From Pseudodesulfovibrio hydrargyri (GTDB taxonomy: Bacteria; Desulfobacterota; Desulfovibrionia; Desulfovibrionales; Desulfovibrionaceae): a stretch of DNA of 64,000 nucleotides. Every line of letters begins with the position of its first letter. Positions within the stretch are counted from its first letter, which is position 1. The notes beneath the pieces were generated by a model. It was not told where the DNA came from and searched no databases. It saw only the letters and a program-made list of their open reading frames with translations. Shown here in pieces: positions 51,995 to 60,410 of this stretch. Both the position numbers and the translations under genes were made by a program. The stretch lies in assembly GCF_001874525.1 (NCBI RefSeq), contig NZ_LKAQ01000004.1, forward strand, positions 1,951,590 through 2,015,589, in the 5' to 3' direction.

Positions 51995-52705
51995 ATGAAA
52001 GATCTGTTGCTGATCGACGACGACCCGGAACTGGCCGAACTGCTGCGGGCCTATCTCGGCGGCGAGGGCATCGGCCTCGACGCCGCCGTTTCCGGGAGCG
52101 CCGGTCTGGAGATGGCCAGGGCCGGGGATTACGAACTGGTCATCCTGGACGTCATGCTGCCGGATACCAGCGGGTTCAACGTGCTGACCAAGCTGCGCGC
52201 CGTGTCCGGGGTGCCGGTCATCATGCTGACCGGACGGGGCGAGGAGATCGACCGCGTCATCGGCCTGGAGATGGGCGCGGACGACTACGTGTCCAAACCG
52301 TTCCAGCTCCGCGAACTGCTGGCCCGCATCCACGCTGTGCTGCGGCGTTACGGCAGGGGGGCCGGGGAGGGCGGCGAACCGGCCATGGCCAAGGCCAAGC
52401 CGGGCATCGGGATCGGCGAGGTCCATCTCAACCGCAATGCCCGGAACATGACCATCGGCGGCGAGCCCGTGCACCTGACCTCCACCGAATTCGACATCCT
52501 GGAGATGCTCGCCCTGAACATGGGCAACGTGGTGGAGCGCACCGACCTCATGGAAAGGGCATTGGGCCGTGGCGAGGACTTCGACGACTACGTGCTCAAC
52601 GTGCACATGAGCAACCTGCGCAAGAAGCTGGACCGCCACGTCTGCATCAAGACCATCCGGGGTCGGGGCTACCTCCTGGCCGTTCCGCAGGAAGAGGCGG
52701 TGTAG
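51995..52705 (+). CDS. OmpR/CpxR-type response regulator
   Basis: 236 residues from ATG 51995, 7 nt after GGAG (an ATG two codons earlier is too close to the site). Receiver domain with D8-D10, phosphoacceptor D52 (LVILDVMLPDTSG), MLTGRGE and VSKPFQ; then a winged-helix DNA-binding domain (HLTSTEFDILEMLA, NVHMSNLRKKLD and IRGRGYLL). Closest in style to CpxR. It is followed directly, stop to start, by a TonB-dependent receptor gene, so it is the regulator of this four-gene unit. Confidence 0.94.
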   Translation: MKDLLLIDDDPELAELLRAYLGGEGIGLDAAVSGSAGLEMARAGDYELVILDVMLPDTSGFNVLTKLRAVSGVPVIMLTGRGEEIDRVIGLEMGADDYVSKPFQLRELLARIHAVLRRYGRGAGEGGEPAMAKAKPGIGIGEVHLNRNARNMTIGGEPVHLTSTEFDILEMLALNMGNVVERTDLMERALGRGEDFDDYVLNVHMSNLRKKLDRHVCIKTIRGRGYLLAVPQEEAV

Positions 52706-54613
52706 ATGGGGCTCGACCGGTGGCGGCCGGTTTTTCTGAGCCTCGCGATCCTGTTTTTCCTTTCTCCGGCCGCGCGGGCCGAGGACGACCTGTCCGGCCT
52801 CGGCCTGGAGGAGCTCATGCAGGTGGAGGTGGCCAGCGCCACCCGCCGGGCCGAGCCCCTGTCGCGGATTCCCGCGGCGGTCACGGTCCTGACCGAGGAG
52901 GACATCTTCCGCTCCGGGGCGACCAACGTGCCCGAGGCCCTGCAACTGGTGCCCGGCGTGCACGTGGCCCAGATGAACACCGACCGCTGGGCCGTGGGCG
53001 TGCGGGGCTTCAACGGGCTTTTGAGCAACAAGCACCTGGTCCTGGTGGATGGCAGGCCGGTGACCTCGCCGGTCATTACCGGGGTGCAGTGGGACAACAT
53101 CGTGCCCATCAGCATGGTCAAGCGCATCGAGGTGGTGCGCGGCACCCGCACCAGCCTGTGGGGCGCGGAGTCGTTTACCGGGGTCATCAACATCATCACC
53201 AAGAACGCCTATGAGCTGCAAGGCGGGCAGACCGTGACCACGGCGGGCACCCGTGGCGCGTCCCAGACCGTGCGCAAGGGCTGGGACGCCGGGGAGAACG
53301 CGGCCGTGGCGGTCTACGGCACGGGCGAGTACCTCAACGGCGACTGGCTCAACGACCGGCGCGGGGAGCGCGACGGCCACGAGTGGTCCAAGGTCCAGGG
53401 CGGCCTGCGCGCCGACTGGGAGAACGCCTTTACCGACGCCCTGTCCGTGCAGTCCGACCTGGTCCGGTCCCAGACCGAGGAGGATATGCCGGGCGGCCCG
53501 GGCGGCCCCCCGGAGAGCAAATCGAGGAGCGACGTCAACGGCTACGCCCAGTTCGTCTGGGACCGGGCCACCGGCCTGGACTCCAACCTGCGCTTTCGGA
53601 CCTCCTACACCCGGGACACGGCCATGCTCGCCGACCTGGAGGGCGGGGTGAACGCCCTGGACGCGGAACTGACCTCGGCCATGGAACAGATGGGCCGCCA
53701 TTACCTGACCTGGGGCGCGGGCACCCAGTACATCTGGGACGACGTGCACGGCGAGGACCTGGGCAATTTCGACCAGGGGCACATCTACAACTGGACCGGG
53801 AGCGGCTTTCTCCGCGACCGCATCACCCTGCTGCCCGAATCCCTCTACCTCATCGCGGGGTTGAAGACGGACGTGCTCGGCGGCGGGGACGTGGAACTCC
53901 AGCCCACGGTCCGCCTGCTGCACACCCGGGACGACGCCGAGTACTGGCTGGCGGTCTCGCGCGGGGTGCGGGCCGATACCCGCTACCAGCGCAGCCGCGA
54001 CTACCGGATCAACGTCAGGGGCACGGACTACCGGATCCTGGCCCCGGACAGCCTCGAGACCGAAAAGCTCATCTCCTACGAGGCCGGGTACCGCCAGGCC
54101 CTGACCCCGGACGCCCGATTCGACCTCTCCCTGTACGTCAACGACTACTCCGAGCTGCTCATGCTCGAACTGGACCAGGCCACGAACACGGCCAGGGTGA
54201 CCAATTCCCTCAAGGGCACGGCCTACGGCCTGGAGGCCATGTTCGAATGGACCGCCGCCGACTGGCTGACCCTGAAGCCGTCGGTCAGCCTCATCTACCA
54301 GAACATCTACGGCCTGGACTCCGGCCCGGTGGGCGACTCCATGCCCGAGGAGGGGATGGGCAGCGAGATGAAGCTGCAGATCCTGACCAAGCCGCGCGAG
54401 GACGTGGGGCTGGACCTCTTTTTCGGCTACCTGGACAGCCCGGACCAGCTCCACCTGCCCGCCTATTTCAGCGTGGACGCGCACGCCTCCTGGCGGGCCT
54501 CGGACACGCTCCTGCTCGAGCTCATCGGCCGCAACCTGGGCGGCTCCCACAAGCAGTTCTCCGACCTTGCGGTGGGGCCGAGCGTGGATTGCCGGATCAC
54601 CTGGGATTTCTGA
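52706..54613 (+). CDS. TonB-dependent outer-membrane receptor
   Basis: 635 residues. Signal peptide to about residue 25 (cleavage at ARA). The start of the mature protein, LGLEELMQVEVASATRR, followed by the plug (IPAAVTVLTEEDIFRSGA, VRGFNGLLSNKHLVLVDGR, EVVRGTRTSLWGAESFTGVI), is typical of receptors encoded next to YfiR-like proteins. The rest is a beta-barrel with aromatic girdle residues, ending in DCRITWDF with a terminal Phe for barrel assembly. It likely takes up or senses a chelate or oligomer. The gene has no spacer to the regulator before it and overlaps the next gene by one base. Confidence 0.93.
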   Translation: MGLDRWRPVFLSLAILFFLSPAARAEDDLSGLGLEELMQVEVASATRRAEPLSRIPAAVTVLTEEDIFRSGATNVPEALQLVPGVHVAQMNTDRWAVGVRGFNGLLSNKHLVLVDGRPVTSPVITGVQWDNIVPISMVKRIEVVRGTRTSLWGAESFTGVINIITKNAYELQGGQTVTTAGTRGASQTVRKGWDAGENAAVAVYGTGEYLNGDWLNDRRGERDGHEWSKVQGGLRADWENAFTDALSVQSDLVRSQTEEDMPGGPGGPPESKSRSDVNGYAQFVWDRATGLDSNLRFRTSYTRDTAMLADLEGGVNALDAELTSAMEQMGRHYLTWGAGTQYIWDDVHGEDLGNFDQGHIYNWTGSGFLRDRITLLPESLYLIAGLKTDVLGGGDVELQPTVRLLHTRDDAEYWLAVSRGVRADTRYQRSRDYRINVRGTDYRILAPDSLETEKLISYEAGYRQALTPDARFDLSLYVNDYSELLMLELDQATNTARVTNSLKGTAYGLEAMFEWTAADWLTLKPSVSLIYQNIYGLDSGPVGDSMPEEGMGSEMKLQILTKPREDVGLDLFFGYLDSPDQLHLPAYFSVDAHASWRASDTLLLELIGRNLGGSHKQFSDLAVGPSVDCRITWDF

Positions 54614-55152
54614 TGGGCATGCTGCGCCCGCTTCTCCTCGCCTTCCTCGCCTGGGCGGTTCTGTGCCCGGCTCGCCCGGCCCCGGCAGAAGACCGCCTGA
54701 CCGCCACCCCGGACCAGCTGCGCGCCCTGTACGTGCAGCGGCTGGTCAAGTACGTGGCCTGGCCGGACGGCGCGGGCCCGGCCCCGGGCGAACCGTTTAT
54801 CGTCGCGGCCACGGACCCGGCCCGGCTGCGTCCCTATTTCCCGGCCACGGACCAGGGCGCGGGGCCCCATTTCCGCCTGGTCCGGTGGCCCGCCGACTGC
54901 GACGTGCTCGTCCTGGCCGGGGCGTCCCGGCGCGAGGCGGCGGCCATCCTCAAGCGGGTGGCGGACAAACCCGTGCTGACCATCACCCAGGACCCGGACG
55001 GCCCGGCACTGGGCGCGGTCGTCAATTTCTACATGCGGGGCGGCAGGCTCAAGCTCGAGGTCGGCCTTGGAGCGGCCCGGCGCGCCGGATTGTCGGTCAG
55101 TTCCCGGCTGCTGCAGCTGGCCCGCGTGCATGGAGGAGGGCCTCGTGAGTGA
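54613..55152 (+). CDS. YfiR-like (DUF4154) periplasmic protein
   Basis: 179 residues. Signal peptide (LLLAFLAWAVLCPARPAPA), then a DUF4154 domain: LRALYVQRLVKYVAWPDG at the start, FIVAATDPARL, and the ending NFYMRGGRLKLEVGLGAARRAGLSVSSRLLQLARV. In Pseudomonas, YfiR holds the diguanylate cyclase YfiN off in the periplasm. Here the neighbour is a CHASE8-type histidine kinase instead, so it probably gates that kinase. It overlaps the receptor gene by one base and the kinase gene by 8 bp. Confidence 0.88.
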   Translation: MGMLRPLLLAFLAWAVLCPARPAPAEDRLTATPDQLRALYVQRLVKYVAWPDGAGPAPGEPFIVAATDPARLRPYFPATDQGAGPHFRLVRWPADCDVLVLAGASRREAAAILKRVADKPVLTITQDPDGPALGAVVNFYMRGGRLKLEVGLGAARRAGLSVSSRLLQLARVHGGGPRE

Positions 55153-56644
55153 CGCCAGGATGACCCCGCTCGGGCGGAAGATCGCGGCGGCCATCCTGGG
55201 GACCACCCTGGCGGCCCTGGCCCTGAGCTTTCTGCTCAACGCCGTGCCCATGATCCACGCCTACCGCCAGGACGGCGCGGACAAGGCCCGCTCCCTGGCC
55301 GAACTCATGGCCGCGTCCCTGGCCGCGCCCGTGGATTTCGACGATCCCGAGGCCGCTGGCGAGAACCTCCGCACCCTGTCCCTCACCCCCGGGGTCACGG
55401 GCGCGGCGGTCTATCTCGGCGACGGCACGGTGTTCGCCGCCTACGGCGCGCCCCCGGACTTCGCCGATCTGGCCGGGCCGGGCGTGTCCACGGCCCTGTC
55501 CTCCCTGACCGTGGCCGCCGAGGTCCCGTCCGGGAACAAGGGGTGCCTGGTCGCCGTGAACGTCTCCCTGGCCGGGCAGTGGGGTTTTCTCAAATCCTAC
55601 CTTTTCAGCGGGGCGCTCGTCCTGCTCTGCGTGTTCGTGGTCAGCCTCAAGCTGGCGGGCCGGTTCCGGCGCAGGCTGGGCGACCCCCTGGGCGAACTGA
55701 CCGAGGTCATCGGCGACATCTCCGGCAGCCGCGACTACTCCCGCCGGGTGGACTACGTCAGCGACGACGAACTGGGCGTGCTCGTGGCCGAGTTCAACGC
55801 CATGCTCGGGCGCATCGAGGACCGCGACGCGCGCCTGGGCCGCCACCGCGAGATGCTTGAGCAGCGCGTGGAGGAGCGCACCCTCCAGCTCAAGGTCAAT
55901 CAGCTGGAACTGCTCAAGTACAACCGCCGCCTGCACAGCGAGATCGAGCGCCGGGCCCAGGCCGAGATGATCCGCGAGGAGGTCGAGCGCATCAATCGCC
56001 ACGACCTCAAGTCCGGCCTCAGCCTGGTCATCGGCTACCCGGAGCTGCTCCTTCAGCAGGGCGATCTCTCCCCGGAGCAGGTCAAGCTCATCAAGCGCAT
56101 CCGGGCCGCCGGCTACCGCATGCTCGACATGATCCGCAATCATCTGGACATGTTCAAGATGGAAAAGGGGGTCTACGCCCTGAACAGGCTGCCCACGGAC
56201 CTGGTCCAGACCCTCTGCGACCTGGAGGAGGAACTCGCTCCCCAGCTGACGAGCGGCGGCGTGCGCCTGACCATCCGCCTGCACGGCCGGGATGTGGTCG
56301 GCGACGAGACCTTCACCGTGTCCGGCGAGGGTCCGCTCTTGCGGACCATGTGCCGCAACCTGGTCCAGAACGCGGTCGAGGCCTCGCGGTCCGGCGACGA
56401 GGTGACCGTGTCCCTGGAGTTCGACCACGCCGGGCGGCCCTGCCTGACCGTGGCCAACCCCGCGCCCGTGCCCGCTCAGATCCGCGAACGGTTCTTCGAG
56501 AAATACGTCACCCACGGCAAGGAGAACGGCACCGGGCTGGGTACCTACTTCGCCGCCCTCATCGTCCGGACCCACGGCGCGGACATCACCATGAACACCG
56601 GCGAGGAAACCGGCACCACCCTGCGCATCACCTTCCGCCGCTAA
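55145..56644 (+). CDS. Histidine kinase with CHASE8-type sensor
   Basis: 499 residues from GTG 55145, chosen because GGAGGAGGG ends 4 nt upstream; an ATG at 55130 is a second option. Two membrane helices (about 17-38 and 157-178) enclose a CHASE8-like periplasmic domain (LAELMAASLAAPVDFDDPEA, as in YfiN). HAMP and a coiled coil follow, then an H-box with His286 in RINRHDLKSGLS, and an HATPase with NLVQNAVEASRS, VANPAP in place of a strict D.G.G box, and GTGLGTYFA. Loss of the usual G1 DxGxG is worth noting. Operon partner of the upstream regulator, receptor and YfiR-like protein. Confidence 0.88.
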   Translation: MSDARMTPLGRKIAAAILGTTLAALALSFLLNAVPMIHAYRQDGADKARSLAELMAASLAAPVDFDDPEAAGENLRTLSLTPGVTGAAVYLGDGTVFAAYGAPPDFADLAGPGVSTALSSLTVAAEVPSGNKGCLVAVNVSLAGQWGFLKSYLFSGALVLLCVFVVSLKLAGRFRRRLGDPLGELTEVIGDISGSRDYSRRVDYVSDDELGVLVAEFNAMLGRIEDRDARLGRHREMLEQRVEERTLQLKVNQLELLKYNRRLHSEIERRAQAEMIREEVERINRHDLKSGLSLVIGYPELLLQQGDLSPEQVKLIKRIRAAGYRMLDMIRNHLDMFKMEKGVYALNRLPTDLVQTLCDLEEELAPQLTSGGVRLTIRLHGRDVVGDETFTVSGEGPLLRTMCRNLVQNAVEASRSGDEVTVSLEFDHAGRPCLTVANPAPVPAQIRERFFEKYVTHGKENGTGLGTYFAALIVRTHGADITMNTGEETGTTLRITFRR

Positions 56645-56813
56645 GCCGGGAATCCGGCCCTGACGCTCCGGTTTGTGACGATGTGTTATATATTTATACA
56701 GGAATTATGTATTGTTGTTGAACTGAAAAGGGATTCTGGTGTACTGAATAGACCAGGATATGGCCCTGTCCGGCCCGGTTCGGGCCGATGCAACAGTCCC
56801 GGGGTAAGGCGGA

Positions 56814-58982
56814 ATGAAGCGGTGTTTTCCCTTTTACCTGAACATCGTCACGGTGTTCTCCATCCTGATCGTCGCCATCGTCTCGGCAGTGGTCCTGTAC
56901 GGGTACCTGGGCAATTCCTCGGCCGCTCTGGTCTCTGCCCGCCAGCTGCTCGCGCGGGCCGGGGACTCGGTCTCCGAGCGCTCCAGGCTGCTCTTCGACA
57001 CGGCCTTCAACACCACGGACATCTACGTGGATTTCCCGGGTATCGCCGAAAAGGGGTCGATCCACTCCCACCCCATGAGCCACGTCTTCTTCCGGTTCCT
57101 GGAGCAGCACCCGGACTTCACCTCCCTATACATCGGCTTTGACGACGGCGATTTCTACCTGGTCTCCACCCTGCACGGGCGCGAGGGCATGAAGCGTCGG
57201 CTGGGCATCCCGGCCGACGCGGTCTGGTACACCCAGAACATCGGCCACCTGGAGGACGGCACCCGGTACGAGCTGAAGAAGTACCTGGACCCGGGGTTCG
57301 TCACCGTGGGCTCCTCGGTGACGCGCGGGGTGAACTACGACCCCAGGGGGCGCTGCTGGTACGAGTCGGCCGAGAAACGCGACGGGCCGAACCTGAGCGA
57401 CGTCTACGCGTTCTCCCTGTCCGGCGAGCCGGGCATCACGGTCTCGCACCGGTTCGAGGGCCGGGTCTCCGGGGTGTTCGGCGTGGACTTGTCCCTGGCC
57501 AATCTCTGCCGCTTCGTCAGGCGGCAGTCCCTGGGCGACAACAGCGAGATCGCCATCTTCGACGGCGCGGGCAAGGTCTACGCCTATTCGGACCTGGAGC
57601 GGCTGGCGCGGAGCCTCTCGCCTCCCCCCGAAGCGGCGGACACCGAAGCGTCGGGTGAAACCGAGATTGACCGGCTGGGGGTCCCGTCCCTGTCCGCGCT
57701 GGTGCGGGAGTACGGGGCTCACGGGGGCCGGGGCACCGAGTCCGGGGAACTGTCCGTGGACGCGGTCCGCTACCTGTACCGTGTGGATCCGCTGCCCGCC
57801 GAATACGGCAAGGGGCTGTTCGTGGCCGTGGCCGTGCCCGAGGAACGGTTCACCGGACCCATCGCCGCCATCGGCAAGAAGACCCTGCTCGTCTCCCTGG
57901 CGTTGCTGATCCTGACCCTGCCCATCATTTACGGCGTGGCCAAGCTGATCAGCCGTCCGCTCATCCTGCTGACCGGGTCGGTGGAGAACATCCGCGCCTT
58001 CAACCTGCGCGTCCCGGTGCGCATCAAGACCTTCATCCTGGAGATCCGCGACCTGGCCGCCGCCCTGGAGACCATGCGCAGCTCGTTGAACGCCTTCGGC
58101 AGCTACGTGCCCCGGCCCCTGGTCGAGCGCATGATCACCAACGACATCACCCCGGCCCTGGGCGGGGACCGGCGGGAACTGACCCTGCTGTTCAGCGACA
58201 TCGAGGGGTTCACCGGCCTGTCCGAGGGGTTGTCGCCCGAGGCGCTGACAGCCGAGATCACCGAGTATTTCAAGCGGGTCAGCCAGGTCATCCTGCGCAC
58301 CAACGGCACGGTGGACAAATACATCGGCGACGCGGTCATGGCCTTCTGGAACGCCCCGGTGCGCAACCCCGCCCACGCCCACGACGCCTGCTTGGCGGCC
58401 CTGCGCTGCCGGTCCGCCCTGCGCGTGTTCAACCGGGGGCGGCGGAAAACGGGCCTGCCCGAGTTCAAGACGCGCATGGGCATCCACACCGGCGAGGCCG
58501 TGGTCGGCAACATCGGTTCCGCGGACCGCATGGCCTACACGGCCATCGGCGCGAGCGTGAACATGGCCTCCCGCCTGGAGGGACTGAACAAGTACCTGGG
58601 CTCGTCCATCCTGGTCAGCGAGACCACCCGGCTCGCGGCCGGAGAGTCCTTCGTTTTCCGCTTCGCCGGGCGGGTCGTGCCCAAGGGCACCTCGGCCGGG
58701 GTGGGCGTGTACGAGTTGCTCGGCACCCGGCACGGCTCGACCGGGGTGTACGCTCCCCTGGCCGTGGATGAGGGCGCCGAGGCGCGGCTTGCGGAGTGGG
58801 ACGCCTGTTTCGATCTTCTTTTGGCCAGGGAGTTCGCGGCGGCGGCCGACGCCTTTGAACGCTATCTCGCCGGTCACGGCCCGGACCGGCTGGCCGGGCA
58901 TTTCCTGGAATTGGCCCGGACCTTCACTTCCCGGCCCCCGGCGGCCGACTGGAAGGGGGAGCAGATCTTCGATGCCAAATAG
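56814..58982 (+). CDS. Membrane adenylate/guanylate cyclase with Cache sensor
   Basis: 722 residues. Helix about 9-30, a large dCache-like periplasmic region (RGVNYDPRGRCWYESAEKRD, GVFGVDLSLANL), helix about 360-380, HAMP, then a class III cyclase domain (about 440-640): metal-binding FSDIEGFTGLSEG and second Asp in DKYIGDAVMAFW, transition-state pair in GASVNMASRLEG. The Asp often found before VN (GDTVN) is Ala here, so ATP versus GTP choice is uncertain. A 75-residue helical tail follows. It makes a cyclic nucleotide in response to a periplasmic ligand. It overlaps the binding-protein gene by 11 bp. Confidence 0.92.
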   Translation: MKRCFPFYLNIVTVFSILIVAIVSAVVLYGYLGNSSAALVSARQLLARAGDSVSERSRLLFDTAFNTTDIYVDFPGIAEKGSIHSHPMSHVFFRFLEQHPDFTSLYIGFDDGDFYLVSTLHGREGMKRRLGIPADAVWYTQNIGHLEDGTRYELKKYLDPGFVTVGSSVTRGVNYDPRGRCWYESAEKRDGPNLSDVYAFSLSGEPGITVSHRFEGRVSGVFGVDLSLANLCRFVRRQSLGDNSEIAIFDGAGKVYAYSDLERLARSLSPPPEAADTEASGETEIDRLGVPSLSALVREYGAHGGRGTESGELSVDAVRYLYRVDPLPAEYGKGLFVAVAVPEERFTGPIAAIGKKTLLVSLALLILTLPIIYGVAKLISRPLILLTGSVENIRAFNLRVPVRIKTFILEIRDLAAALETMRSSLNAFGSYVPRPLVERMITNDITPALGGDRRELTLLFSDIEGFTGLSEGLSPEALTAEITEYFKRVSQVILRTNGTVDKYIGDAVMAFWNAPVRNPAHAHDACLAALRCRSALRVFNRGRRKTGLPEFKTRMGIHTGEAVVGNIGSADRMAYTAIGASVNMASRLEGLNKYLGSSILVSETTRLAAGESFVFRFAGRVVPKGTSAGVGVYELLGTRHGSTGVYAPLAVDEGAEARLAEWDACFDLLLAREFAAAADAFERYLAGHGPDRLAGHFLELARTFTSRPPAADWKGEQIFDAK

Positions 58983-60339
58983 GAGAACGCGCCCGAAATT
59001 GCTTACGGCCCTGCTGGCGGCCGCGATCCTGCTCGCCTGGGTCCCGGCGGCCCGGGCGGCCACGCCCGTGGTCTTCTGGTCCACCGAGGTCGGCAAGGAC
59101 CGCCAGACGGTCATCGAGTATCTGGCCCAGACCTTCACGGTCTTCAACCCGGACGTGGAGGTCCGGGTGGTCGGCGTGGAGGAGAACGCCATGGCCGAGA
59201 CCCTGGCCACGGCCATGCGCGACGGGCGCGGGCCGGACATCGTCGGCTGCGCCTCCAACCTGGTGGTGGCCTTCTGCAACCGGGGCTGGATGGACAACGA
59301 GGGCGCGGCCCGGGTGATCGACGCCGTGGGCCGCAAGCGTTTCTTCGCCGGGGCGCTGAGCCGGGTCAGCCTGCCGGACGGCCGACCGTGCGGCGTCCCG
59401 TTCAACGGCTGGATTCAGGGTATATGGTACCGCAAGGACTGGTTCGACGAGGCCGCTCTAGCTCCGCCCGATACCTGGGACGCCCTGCTCAAGGCGGCCA
59501 GAACCCTGCACGACCCGGCCCACGGGCGGTACGGCATCCTGCTGGGGACCCGCAACGACGTCTACGCCGAGCAGGTCTTCACCCACCTGGCCAAGTCCGC
59601 GGGCGTGCGCGAGTTCACCCCGGACGGCAGGGTGGCCTTCGATTCCCCGGCCACGGTCAAAACGCTCAGGTTCTACGCCGAGCTGGCCCGTTACACCCCG
59701 CCCGGCCCGCAGTGGTGGCGCGGCAGGGACTACTATTTCCAGGGCAGGCTGGCCATGATGTTTTATTCAACCTTCATCATGGACGACCTGGCCGTGGCCT
59801 CGGTGGCCGCCGATTCCCTGACCGGCCACAATTTCGAGGAGCTCACGGGCGCGCCCTACGACTTCCGGCTCCCGGAAAACACGGCCATGGTCTCCGGCCT
59901 GACCGGGACGCGCACGGCCGGATACGGGGTGCTGCACGCCCTGGGACTGGTCAGGGGCAAGGACCCGGCCCGCAGCGAGGCGGCCAGGCGGTTCGCCCTT
60001 TTCCTCTTCCGCGAGGACGCCTACATCACCTGGCTGCACATGGTCCCGGGCGGGATGATGCCCGTGCTCGAGGACATCACCGATTCCCCGGTTTTCTACC
60101 GCGACGCCCAGGGGGGCTTCCAGAAGTACCGGCGCAGGCGGCTGGAATCCATCCTGGCCGGTTTCGACTCCCTGCAGAGTTTCGAGTTCGAGGACGGCAG
60201 GCTCATCCCCGAGGCGGCCCGGGTTTCGGCGGACGGCGTCATCGGCCGGATGATCGAGGAGACGCTGGCGGGCAGGGCCACGCCCGAACGGGCCGTGCGC
60301 GAGGCGGCCGAGCGAATGCGGGCCATCGCGGCGCAGTGA
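58972..60339 (+). CDS. Orphan extracellular solute-binding protein (ABC type)
   Basis: 455 residues from ATG 58972, inside the end of the cyclase gene. Signal peptide (LLTALLAAAILLAWVPAARA). The mature part is a type II periplasmic binding protein of the sugar family SBP_bac_1: TPVVFWSTEVGKDR, PDIVGCASNLVVAF, GVPFNGWIQGIWYRKDWFDE and the late segment PVFYRDAQGGFQKY. No permease or ATPase gene is near. Translational coupling to a cyclase with a periplasmic Cache domain suggests a ligand-presenting role. Substrate likely a sugar or polyol by family, not proven. Confidence 0.9.
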   Translation: MPNRRTRPKLLTALLAAAILLAWVPAARAATPVVFWSTEVGKDRQTVIEYLAQTFTVFNPDVEVRVVGVEENAMAETLATAMRDGRGPDIVGCASNLVVAFCNRGWMDNEGAARVIDAVGRKRFFAGALSRVSLPDGRPCGVPFNGWIQGIWYRKDWFDEAALAPPDTWDALLKAARTLHDPAHGRYGILLGTRNDVYAEQVFTHLAKSAGVREFTPDGRVAFDSPATVKTLRFYAELARYTPPGPQWWRGRDYYFQGRLAMMFYSTFIMDDLAVASVAADSLTGHNFEELTGAPYDFRLPENTAMVSGLTGTRTAGYGVLHALGLVRGKDPARSEAARRFALFLFREDAYITWLHMVPGGMMPVLEDITDSPVFYRDAQGGFQKYRRRRLESILAGFDSLQSFEFEDGRLIPEAARVSADGVIGRMIEETLAGRATPERAVREAAERMRAIAAQ

Positions 60340-60361
60340 CGGTTTTCCGAGAAAAAAGGAG

Positions 60362-60396
60362 AAGGGCGGCCCGCCGAAGCGGGCCGCCCTTTTTTC
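60362..60396 (+). terminator. Bidirectional terminator before the RND pump genes
   Basis: Arms AAGGGCGGCCCG (60362-60373) and CGGGCCGCCCTT (60380-60391), loop CCGAAG, followed by TTTT. An A-run on the left allows use by the convergent pump gene. Confidence 0.92.
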
Positions 60397-60410
60397 GTCG
60401 GGGTCCGGGC

